NCBI GenBank assembly: GCA_018334735.1
Contig: JAGXLK010000252.1
Span: 1 to 5,135, forward strand
DNA length: 5,135 nucleotides
Direction: 5' to 3'
Source of the DNA: Planctomycetota bacterium
GTDB lineage: Bacteria; Planctomycetota; Brocadiia; SM23-32
Each line of letters starts with the position of its first letter. Positions within the stretch are counted from its first letter, which is position 1. A program made the position numbers and the translations under genes. Under the pieces are notes generated by a model, which was given only the letters and a program-made list of their open reading frames with translations, was not told where the DNA came from and made no database searches. This document shows positions 1 to 5,135 of this stretch, piece after piece.

Positions 1-1
1 G

Positions 2-622
2 CCTGTTATCGATGCACTCAACTTCTTCTACAGCATCCAGGATCCACAAACCGGTCTCTGGGGAACAGCCGACCAACCAAAGAATGTCCGTATTAATGGC
101 ACGTTCAAACTTTTCCCGCTTTTGCGCGAAAACCTGGACCTGCCGCTGCCCCATGCCGGTAAGATCATCGATCAGGTGATGTCCGAATTTGATCGACCTG
201 ATTATGATGAAACGGTCTGTGGGTGCGACGAATGGGATAACTGGTATGTGATCGGACTGGCACGCCCTGAGGCTCCGTCCCATCGTGCGGAAGAAATCAA
301 AAAAACGGCTGCCTGGCGAATCAGTCGCGTGCTCGAAGTTTTCAGCCAATCGGACGGAGGATTGAGTTTCCACCCGGCTCACTGCAATACCAATTGGATC
401 GGATTTGATATGGCGCCACAACTACCTCAGGGTGATGCCATGGGTCCTGGAATACTCGCTGGCGGGATTAACGTTTGTATCGACCTGACAGATCTCCATG
501 ATGCAACCGCATGGAATGGTGTGTGGCGCATGCGCTCGCTTGATGATGAACCTCTTCGGAATGCTATCCTTGAAGGATTGAATGCAGACATAGAGAGTCA
601 ATCTCAGAAGAACGTTCCATAA
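2..622 (+). CDS. C-terminal part of uncharacterised Trp-rich, probably alpha/alpha-toroid protein (5' end outside window)
   Basis: The frame is open from the left edge to the TAA at 620-622, giving 206 residues; the true start lies outside. A TTG at 122 could start a 166-residue protein, but the coding-like sequence continues upstream of it without a break, so I treat the gene as truncated by the window. The visible part is rich in Trp, Asp and Gly. Two segments, QDPQTGLWG near the left edge and SQSDGGLSFHP further on, resemble the Q-D-G-G-W/F turns between helices in alpha/alpha-toroid folds (terpene cyclase, prenyltransferase and some polysaccharide-active families). There is no transmembrane segment in this part. 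I do not recognise the family, and enzymatic activity is not claimed. It is followed after 21 bp by a glycosyltransferase on the same strand, which suggests co-transcription and perhaps a role in glycan or glycolipid metabolism. That functional link is inference only. Confidence 0.85.
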   Translation, partial: PVIDALNFFYSIQDPQTGLWGTADQPKNVRINGTFKLFPLLRENLDLPLPHAGKIIDQVMSEFDRPDYDETVCGCDEWDNWYVIGLARPEAPSHRAEEIKKTAAWRISRVLEVFSQSDGGLSFHPAHCNTNWIGFDMAPQLPQGDAMGPGILAGGINVCIDLTDLHDATAWNGVWRMRSLDDEPLRNAILEGLNADIESQSQKNVP

Positions 623-643
623 TCGACATAAGAGAGAACTTAT

Positions 644-1672
644 TTGCGAATACTTTACGGCATACAGAGCACAGGAAAAGGTCATCTATCGCGATTTCTG
701 GGGCTCCGTCCGCATTTTCGTGAGGATGGACATAAGCTCTGTGTCATTGCCAGCGGGTATGAGACCCCTCCTGACTATTTCTTAGAGGCGATCAGTGACT
801 ACGAATATCATCGTTTCAAGGGAATATCATATGTGGGTAACGGGCAAGGAGGCGTATCGGAAACGCGCACGACCGCTGCTTTTCTGAAGAACTTTCCGCG
901 TCTCATGGATGAAATCGCCAAAGCCCACCGGCTCGTGCGTGATTTTCAGCCGGATGTGATCGTCAGTGATTTTGAACCCATTACCGCGTGCCCGGTTGTC
1001 GCACCGGACATCCCCAAAATTGGCCTGTCCCACCAGAGCGCCGTCCTGAGTCCGGGCGTTCATCATCCTCCCGGCTTACCTTTCGCGAAACTTTCAACGC
1101 GTACCGTGGTTTCCATTTTTACGGCAGGTCTGAACCATAAATTTGGTTCTCACTTCTATCCGGCCAACCATTATTGTCTTCCGCCGATTATACGGCCGGC
1201 CATACTGAATGCTAAACGCGAGAACCGGGGACACATTATTGCCTACTACACGATGCCCGGTTTACTGCCCGAAATCAAGAATTACGCGCTCACTCACTCC
1301 GACAGACAATTTATTATCTATGGCGCGAAAGGCGAAAAAGACTCAGCAAACATCCACTATGAACAAGATCGCTCTCAATTCGCACAAGACCTGGCCAGTT
1401 GCGACACCTACGTCGGAACGGCGGGTTTCCAATCGATCAGCGAAGCCTTTTTTCTCGGCAAAAAGATCGTGGTCAAGCCATTGGCGGGTCAGTATGAACA
1501 GATTTGGAACGCCGCCCAATTGGAACATTACGGAATGGGACGTTGGATGCGGCAAAGCCTGGTTGAAGCACTTGAGCAAGACTTCAACAGCGAACTTCAC
1601 ACCAAACTGAAAAATTGGTTCGAAAACGGTTCGCGTACCTGCTATGAGAAAATTCTCGCGGCAGCTCACTAA
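644..1672 (+). CDS. GT-B glycosyltransferase, MJ1255/VC2487 (TIGR00661-like) family
   Basis: A complete 342-residue protein, normal length for this family of MurG/UGT-like transferases, which move a sugar from a nucleotide donor to an acceptor that is mostly not identified. The N-terminus (MRILYGIQSTGKGH) is the family's first beta strand and Gly-rich loop, with GKGH at 11-14. VSDFEP at 107-112 is the typical mid-N-domain motif. In the C-terminal donor-binding domain, TAGFQSISEAFFLGKK at 259-274 and GQYEQ at 282-286 match the usual Gly-rich, SEA and GQxEQ signature. There is no signal peptide or membrane span, so it is cytosolic or peripheral. The start is TTG: an in-frame TAA at 629-631 leaves no ATG or GTG before the conserved N-terminus. 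A modest purine-rich ribosome site (AAGAGAG, 630-636) sits 7 nt upstream. It probably shares an operon with the gene ending at 622. Substrate unknown. Confidence 0.92.
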   Translation: MRILYGIQSTGKGHLSRFLGLRPHFREDGHKLCVIASGYETPPDYFLEAISDYEYHRFKGISYVGNGQGGVSETRTTAAFLKNFPRLMDEIAKAHRLVRDFQPDVIVSDFEPITACPVVAPDIPKIGLSHQSAVLSPGVHHPPGLPFAKLSTRTVVSIFTAGLNHKFGSHFYPANHYCLPPIIRPAILNAKRENRGHIIAYYTMPGLLPEIKNYALTHSDRQFIIYGAKGEKDSANIHYEQDRSQFAQDLASCDTYVGTAGFQSISEAFFLGKKIVVKPLAGQYEQIWNAAQLEHYGMGRWMRQSLVEALEQDFNSELHTKLKNWFENGSRTCYEKILAAAH

Positions 1673-1791
1673 CTCAGAACGGCGGTTTCATACTCGTTTG
1701 AATCCGCCTCATCCAGCCCCAGCACAAACAGGTCTCCCCGTTTTGAACAGACATAATAGTTCAGACCGAATTCCCCGGCAGCTGCGCTTTT
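1669..1791 (-). other. Coding-like reading frame past the peptidase stop: frameshifted C-terminal extension or small overlapping gene
   Basis: After the peptidase stop at 1761-1763, a different minus-strand frame stays open from an upstream TGA (1792-1794) to a TAG at 1669-1671, giving 40 codons. It includes the segment NYYVCSKRGDLFVLGL and then an acidic tail, and looks more like protein than chance translation. It has no ATG or TTG start and only one late GTG; a CTG at 1762-1764 with a weak GGGGAA upstream is the only other candidate. Its stop overlaps the stop of the convergent glycosyltransferase by a few bases, as real converging genes often do. Adding one base in the A5 run at 1788-1792 would fuse it to the peptidase after Lys434, giving about 473 residues. 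It could be a natural frameshift, a sequencing error in a homopolymer, a small gene or chance. I recognise no domain. Confidence 0.4.
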
Positions 1792-3089
1792 TCAGCCGGA
1801 AAGAGCTCAGATAATTCGGCCTCATGTTTTTCTTCAAACGGTCCAACCACAGCGAGGTTGGCGTTCTCCGGCCGAAAAATTGTATCAATTACCTCAACAA
1901 GATCATGGGTCGTTAGATCTTCCTGCTCTTTGACGTACTGGCCTGGCGTCCGGATCCGATCTTCAGGCAGCAAGAGAGATTGACGTGCCATATAATCTGC
2001 GAGACGATCCGGGCGGTCGCACATCATGTCCGTTCCGCATCGGACTGTCTCTTTATACGCTTCGAGTTCGTCTTCTTTTAGTCCGTCGTTACGCACTTCT
2101 TCAATCACATCGAGTGTCGCGCGGGCGGCGGCTGCCAAATTGCCTGCGTCCACCGACAGCGTAATATTCACCGCTCCCGTGTCCGAATAAACCATCGGCC
2201 GACTCGAAATCTGATAGACCAAACCCAGTTCCTCACGCACCGTTGTGAACAGCCTCGAACTCAAGCCTCCCCCGATTATTCGCGACGCCGCCATCATAGG
2301 GCTAAAACGGTCGTCAGCCGCACTGAAAGCACGAAAGCTCAAAGCCATATTGACCACAGGGATCCGTTCCGTTCGGCGGTATGCAGCTCGTGCCCGGTAT
2401 GATTCGACTTCTTCCCGAAGAATCTCTGGAATGGGTTGATCGGCCGGCATACTACCTAATGTCGCGTCCAGCATTTCACAAACGCCCTCGAAATCAAAGG
2501 CCCCCGCCATTGAAACAACCATATTTTCCGGCACAAAGAAACGCGAATATTGTTTTTCGACCACCTCGGAATCAAACTTCTGGACGACCGATAAATTACC
2601 ACGTGTGCCAAGCTCGTCGACTTCCTCTTTGAAAAGCAAGGTGTAAACCAGTTCCAGCGCGCTTAGATTCCGCTGTTTGTCATCCCGGTTCTCGCTGATT
2701 TCCTGAGCCACGATAGCCTTTTCCTGCTCGATTTCATTCTCATTAAACAATGGATTTCGAAGCACATCTGTAAAAACACTCAGGCCCTCTTCACAGTGTT
2801 TTTTATGGACGAGAAGGATTACCTCAAGAGACTCCGGGTGGGTGCTGGCATCAAGCAAACCGCCCATGTGCTCGATCGTCCGCAACAGATCGCGCGAACT
2901 CGGATAATTCTTGGAACCCTGAATAATCATGTGTTCCAGAAAATGGGTCAAACCAGCGTGCTCGCGGGGCTCAAACCTCGGGCCTGCATGGACACGAGCA
3001 TGACAGGCAACCGAATGCAATGAGGATTGCTGAACGCCGATGATAGTCAAACCGTTATCAAGCTTTTCTTCCCTGTAATCGCCGAGCAA
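1761..3089 (-). CDS. M16-family (M16B) zinc metallopeptidase
   Basis: A complete 442-residue protein in the usual size range for M16B processing-peptidase-like enzymes, which degrade or trim peptides in a closed chamber made of two similar halves. The inverted zinc motif HFLEH is at 49-53 (His49 and His53 bind zinc, Glu52 is the general base). The third ligand is Glu130, 77 residues after His53, with the supporting Glu123 seven residues earlier, as in mitochondrial processing peptidase beta. The C-terminal half has GGGLSSRLF (273-281) and Arg285/Tyr292, the usual substrate-binding region. One deviation is GGLLDAST at 76-83, where Asn is more usual than Asp. There is no signal peptide, so it should be cytoplasmic. 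The start is TTG: an in-frame TAA lies at 3111-3113, no other start codon lies between, and AAGGAG is 6 nt upstream. It is divergent from the MnmE-like gene and convergent with the glycosyltransferase. The 3' end may be frameshifted. Confidence 0.95.
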   Translation of the reverse strand: MLGDYREEKLDNGLTIIGVQQSSLHSVACHARVHAGPRFEPREHAGLTHFLEHMIIQGSKNYPSSRDLLRTIEHMGGLLDASTHPESLEVILLVHKKHCEEGLSVFTDVLRNPLFNENEIEQEKAIVAQEISENRDDKQRNLSALELVYTLLFKEEVDELGTRGNLSVVQKFDSEVVEKQYSRFFVPENMVVSMAGAFDFEGVCEMLDATLGSMPADQPIPEILREEVESYRARAAYRRTERIPVVNMALSFRAFSAADDRFSPMMAASRIIGGGLSSRLFTTVREELGLVYQISSRPMVYSDTGAVNITLSVDAGNLAAAARATLDVIEEVRNDGLKEDELEAYKETVRCGTDMMCDRPDRLADYMARQSLLLPEDRIRTPGQYVKEQEDLTTHDLVEVIDTIFRPENANLAVVGPFEEKHEAELSELFPAEKAQLPGNSV

Positions 3090-3095
3090 AAGGCT

Positions 3096-3101
3096 CTCCT
3101 T
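3096..3101 (-). promoter_or_regulatory. Ribosome binding site of the M16 peptidase gene (fixes its TTG start)
   Basis: On the minus strand the sequence reads AAGGAG, then six bases, then TTG at 3089-3087. It is the best Shine-Dalgarno match among the genes here. With the in-frame TAA just upstream at 3113-3111 it leaves TTG as the only reasonable start. Confidence 0.8.
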
Positions 3102-3127
3102 GTAAGTAAATTACTCATTCCCCGTCT

Positions 3128-3155
3128 TTGTGTCCCTAAAAAGATCGTATACAAT
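3128..3155 (+). promoter_or_regulatory. Candidate promoter for the MnmE-like gene, overlapping the opposite-strand promoter
   Basis: TTGTGT (3128-3133) and TACAAT (3150-3155) are 16 bases apart. The -10 box is a five-of-six match; the -35 box is weak. The predicted start of transcription, near 3162, is downstream of the GTG at 3130 and upstream of the ATG at 3217, which supports the ATG as the start. The palindrome GTATAC at 3148-3153 contributes to both this -10 box and the minus-strand one. Confidence 0.35.
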
Positions 3156-3172
3156 ACCGGGACATCCGTCAA
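3144..3172 (-). promoter_or_regulatory. Candidate sigma-70-type promoter for the M16 peptidase gene
   Basis: On the minus strand TTGACG (3172-3167) and TACGAT (3149-3144) are separated by exactly 17 bases. The -35 box matches five of six consensus bases and the -10 box four of six. Transcription would begin near 3137 and leave an untranslated leader of roughly 48 nt that contains the AAGGAG site. This is pattern matching only; promoter consensus in this lineage is assumed. Confidence 0.45.
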
Positions 3173-3216
3173 TCCCGACCGTTCATAACCTCAGCAAGAT
3201 AAATTTGTCGAACGCT

Positions 3217-4434
3217 ATGAATCAATCCGATGATACATATATCGTCCAAATAACACCTCCTGGTGAGGGCGGGATAGCGGTCATTGCTCTGGCCGGGAAA
3301 GGTGCAGAAGAAATGCTGAATCGATTCTTTGAGCCTGTTCAGTCTACTGGCAACTCCAAAAGAAATCGAAACTTATTTTACGGACACATTAAGCGGGACA
3401 ACAAAGTACTTGATGAAGTTATTGTGGCACGTGTCGGAAATCCGTTCGCAAATGCCAGCAGCAGGGCCTACGAGATAAATTGTCATGGTGGAGCCGCCGC
3501 CGTGAGCGCTGTAATGGATTGTTTTCAGCACGCCGGTGCGCAGTCGGTCCCCTGGCAAGAATTCCCCGGTCTCAAACCGGATGGGGCCATCCTTTCACAT
3601 TTCACTCTCCGCGCTCGCGCATTATCCTCTCTCCCACAAGCTGAAACGAGGCTTGCAGCCCGGATGTTGCTTCACCAGGCGAATGGCGCGCTTTCTAATG
3701 CTCTGCAGACTTTGCTGTTGTGTCGTAAAGAAAGGGAGTTTGGGAAACGCCTGGACTCGCTTCTGGCGACATCCGATCTCGGGCAGGCGCTTCTGGATTC
3801 CACTTCTGTGCTTCTCGCTGGCCCCCCCAACGTCGGCAAATCCACACTGCTCAACACCTTGCTGTCCAGAGAAAGAGTAATTGTTCACCACCGGCCCGGC
3901 ACAACCAGAGACCTGGTGAGGGAAACGATTTCGCTCAAGGGTGTCCCTTTTGAGCTCATTGATTCCGCGGGAATTCGGCCGGGCGCACAAGATGTTGAGG
4001 CTGAAGCCATTAATAAGACCCTCGCGCATATTCGCGATTGCAACATACTGGTTTTCGTCTACGATGCCCGGGAAAAACTGGAAGAAGAAATAAAAACAGT
4101 TTCTAAAAAACCGCTCCCATCGCGAGTTTTCTTTGTCGGGAATAAAATTGATCTCCTGGACTCCGCCTCCTTCCCCCCGAGAAAGCCACCTGAGCCTTTT
4201 GCCGAATGCCCCCACATTTTCCTGTCGGCAAAGACCGGGGAAAATGTGGAACATCTCGAAAATGCGCTCCTCAAACCTTATATCTGTCGCCTGCCCGGTT
4301 GTCGGGGTGGTGAAGCATTTGTCTTTGACAAAAACACCGAAAAGTTATTGTGCCGGGTGCGTCAACTTTGCGATGATGCTGGTTTCCGGACAGCCCAAAC
4401 TAAACTGGGCGAAGCCGGTGTTGTACTCAGTTAA
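3217..4434 (+). CDS. mnmE: MnmE/TrmE-family GTPase, divergent and lacking the C-terminal Cys motif
   Basis: A 405-residue relative of MnmE, which with MnmG adds carboxymethylaminomethyl to the wobble uridine of certain tRNAs. The ATG is chosen because the family N-terminus follows at once (TPPGEGGIAVI, 13-23); an in-frame GTG at 3130 would add 29 unmatched residues, and neither has a clear ribosome site. The N-domain keeps CHGG (89-92) but replaces the usual Arg of VIRISG by Ala24 and lacks SYTGED. The G domain is intact: GPPNVGKST (202-210), GTTRD (228-232), DSAG (249-252), NKID (309-312), SAK (337-339). Asn205 and Glu261 align with the potassium-binding Asn226 and catalytic Glu282 of the E. 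coli enzyme. The protein ends at VVLS with no C-I-G-K motif and no reading frame nearby supplies one. It is about 50 residues shorter than usual. It may be a GTPase with an altered role, or depend on other residues for modification. Confidence 0.88.
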   Translation: MNQSDDTYIVQITPPGEGGIAVIALAGKGAEEMLNRFFEPVQSTGNSKRNRNLFYGHIKRDNKVLDEVIVARVGNPFANASSRAYEINCHGGAAAVSAVMDCFQHAGAQSVPWQEFPGLKPDGAILSHFTLRARALSSLPQAETRLAARMLLHQANGALSNALQTLLLCRKEREFGKRLDSLLATSDLGQALLDSTSVLLAGPPNVGKSTLLNTLLSRERVIVHHRPGTTRDLVRETISLKGVPFELIDSAGIRPGAQDVEAEAINKTLAHIRDCNILVFVYDAREKLEEEIKTVSKKPLPSRVFFVGNKIDLLDSASFPPRKPPEPFAECPHIFLSAKTGENVEHLENALLKPYICRLPGCRGGEAFVFDKNTEKLLCRVRQLCDDAGFRTAQTKLGEAGVVLS

Positions 4435-4482
4435 TAAAAGCTCCCTCGACATGAACATTTCCAAGAATCGTCTCTGAGCAGA

Positions 4483-4558
4483 TCGGTCGCATGTCATTTT
4501 CCCCGCTTGCAAAACAAACGGCTTCGATTTATCTTTTATTGTTCGGGGATTAGACCGA
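4483..4558 (+). other. Nested inverted repeats upstream of the exported TPR-type gene
   Basis: Three pairs of complementary segments are nested: TCGGTC (4483-4488) with GACCGA (4553-4558), TCCCCG (4500-4505) with CGGGGA (4544-4549), and AACAA (4513-4517) with TTGTT (4539-4543). The arms are short and the loops long, and there is no U-run after the structure, so it is not a standard terminator. It could be a structured leader of the gene at 4635, a 3' structure of the MnmE-like transcript, or chance. I recognise no known riboswitch in it. Confidence 0.25.
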
Positions 4559-4574
4559 CATTTAAGACATTTAA
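4557..4574 (+). repeat. Perfect 9-bp tandem repeat (GACATTTAA twice)
   Basis: GACATTTAA occurs twice with no gap, at 4557-4565 and 4566-4574, in the non-coding stretch 60 bp before the start of the exported gene. A nine-base direct repeat is close to one helical turn per unit, which suits a regulator binding on one face of the DNA. It could equally be a simple slippage duplication. Confidence 0.8.
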
Positions 4575-4618
4575 AGTTACTCGTGGGGGGGATTGTAGAG
4601 CATATTTTTGGCTTTCAC

Positions 4619-4634
4619 AGGAAGGTATCCTCCT
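4619..4634 (+). promoter_or_regulatory. Ribosome binding site inside a hairpin, directly before the TTG start of the exported gene
   Basis: AGGAAGG at 4619-4625 is a strong Shine-Dalgarno site nine bases from the TTG at 4635. The following CCTCCT (4629-4634) is complementary to it: A4619-G4620-G4621 pairs with C4632-C4633-T4634, and A4623-G4624-G4625 pairs with C4629-C4630-T4631, leaving one bulged A and a TAT loop. The ribosome site would therefore be covered when the hairpin forms. Confidence 0.5.
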
Positions 4635-5135
4635 TTGTATCGGGGACGCAAAGACTGTCCACCAGCGTTGATAGCAATCCTCAGTCTGGCTATCTTTTTC
4701 CTCTCTACACCGCTTCAATATGTTTCAGCCCAGATAGGGATAGAAATCAGGGGCAACGCCGGAATTAAGCCCGATGGGGAAACGGAAAAAGAAGAGCGCA
4801 AAGACGACGATATGTACCAGCACGCGGGGCTCCAAACCGATCCAGAAATTCAGACTTTTCTGCAGCGCGCACAGGATTATTCGGAATCCGAGCAGTACGA
4901 CACAGCCGTCCGCCTTCTACAAAAAGTTCTCGAAGAAGGCGACCAGGCGATGGTAAAAACGGGACGTAGAGTCTATCAACCAGCCAGCGAAACGGCTCAA
5001 GACATGCTCATTGAACTGCCGGAGGAAGGGCTGGAAACCTACCGAATTCTCGCGGACGCAAATGCAGCAGCTCTGCTGGATGCACCGGGAGCCCGAAGAG
5101 ACTCAGACGCCCTGCATCAAATTGTCAGGCAGTAT
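4635..5135 (+). CDS. Exported protein with TPR-like N-terminal region, likely PQQ/beta-propeller type (3' end outside window)
   Basis: The frame runs open to the right edge, giving 167 residues. No ATG or GTG precedes the conserved part and a stop lies at 4596-4598; TTG at 4635 is preferred to TTG at 4608 because AGGAAGG is nine bases upstream. Residues 1-32 are a Sec signal peptide: basic MYRGRK, a hydrophobic core (11-23), and likely cleavage after VSA (30-32). A charged linker (45-59) follows. Residues 69-101 form a TPR-like helical pair (FLQRAQDYSESEQYDTAVRL), then LPEEGLETYR (128-137) and a segment ending HQIVRQY at the edge. This order resembles the N-terminal part of large planctomycetal exported proteins that continue into PQQ-type beta-propeller repeats. 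The propeller itself is outside the window, so that part is inference. Expected location is the cell envelope or periplasm. It lies 200 bp after the MnmE-like gene, probably with its own promoter. Confidence 0.82.
   Translation, partial: MYRGRKDCPPALIAILSLAIFFLSTPLQYVSAQIGIEIRGNAGIKPDGETEKEERKDDDMYQHAGLQTDPEIQTFLQRAQDYSESEQYDTAVRLLQKVLEEGDQAMVKTGRRVYQPASETAQDMLIELPEEGLETYRILADANAAALLDAPGARRDSDALHQIVRQY

Noticed and set aside
122..622. TTG at 122 as the real start of the first gene
   Set aside because: The same frame is open and protein-like back to the left edge, including a QDPQTGLWG motif, so the gene starts outside the window.
1209..1610. A 133-codon plus-strand frame inside the glycosyltransferase gene
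   Set aside because: It is shifted relative to a conserved gene, with Ser/Arg/Thr-rich chance composition.
1681..1708. Possible terminator hairpin between the converging genes (GGCGGTTTC with GAATCCGCC)
   Set aside because: The stem has a mismatch and a 10-base loop, there is no U-run on either strand, and it lies in the coding-like extra frame.
3130..3216. GTG at 3130 as start of the MnmE-like gene, adding 29 residues
   Set aside because: The extra residues do not resemble the family N-terminus, no ribosome site precedes the GTG, and it coincides with the candidate -35 box.
3622..4254. A 210-codon minus-strand open frame opposite the MnmE-like gene
   Set aside because: It is antisense to clearly conserved GTPase motifs, and its translation is low-complexity with no recognisable domain; it is a shadow of the real gene.
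4435..4482. Intrinsic terminator for the MnmE-like gene
   Set aside because: I found no GC-rich stem followed by a U-run after the stop codon.
4774..4956. A 60-codon Lys/Ser-rich plus-strand frame near the right edge
   Set aside because: It overlaps the exported gene in another frame; that gene has a signal peptide and a TPR-like region and explains the sequence better.

Overview
The window looks like bacterial chromosome, most likely Planctomycetota or another PVC-type lineage. Base composition is close to half G+C by eye. The best lineage clue is the right-hand gene: a Sec signal peptide, a charged linker, then a TPR-like N-terminal region of the kind that precedes PQQ-type beta-propellers in many planctomycetal exported proteins. 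A divergent MnmE-like GTPase and frequent TTG starts fit but do not prove this. There are no mobile elements, CRISPR arrays, tRNAs or rRNAs, and no complete new multi-gene system that I can recognise.

Layout. (1) Positions 2-622, plus strand: the C-terminal 206 residues of an uncharacterised Trp-rich protein, probably alpha/alpha-toroid. (2) 644-1672, plus: a complete GT-B glycosyltransferase of the MJ1255/VC2487 type, 21 bp downstream and probably in the same operon. (3) 1761-3089, minus: a complete cytoplasmic M16 zinc peptidase, convergent with the glycosyltransferase. An 88-bp gap between the two is read through in another minus-strand frame by a coding-like 40-residue stretch. Its stop overlaps the glycosyltransferase stop, suggesting a frameshifted extension of the peptidase or a small overlapping gene. 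(4) 3217-4434, plus: an MnmE-family GTPase, divergent from the peptidase, with two overlapping promoter candidates between them. (5) 4435-4634: a 200-bp non-coding stretch with nested inverted repeats, a 9-bp tandem repeat, a G7 run and a hairpin that would cover a ribosome binding site. (6) 4635 to the right edge, plus: the start of an exported TPR/beta-propeller-type protein.

Working together. Genes 1 and 2 may act on the same glycan or glycolipid, but only adjacency supports this. The peptidase and the GTPase are housekeeping-type genes that share a promoter region. The most notable points are: the MnmE homologue keeps its potassium-dependent GTPase residues but lacks the C-terminal Cys motif needed for tRNA modification; at least three of the four determinable gene starts are TTG; and the peptidase 3' end carries the extra reading frame.
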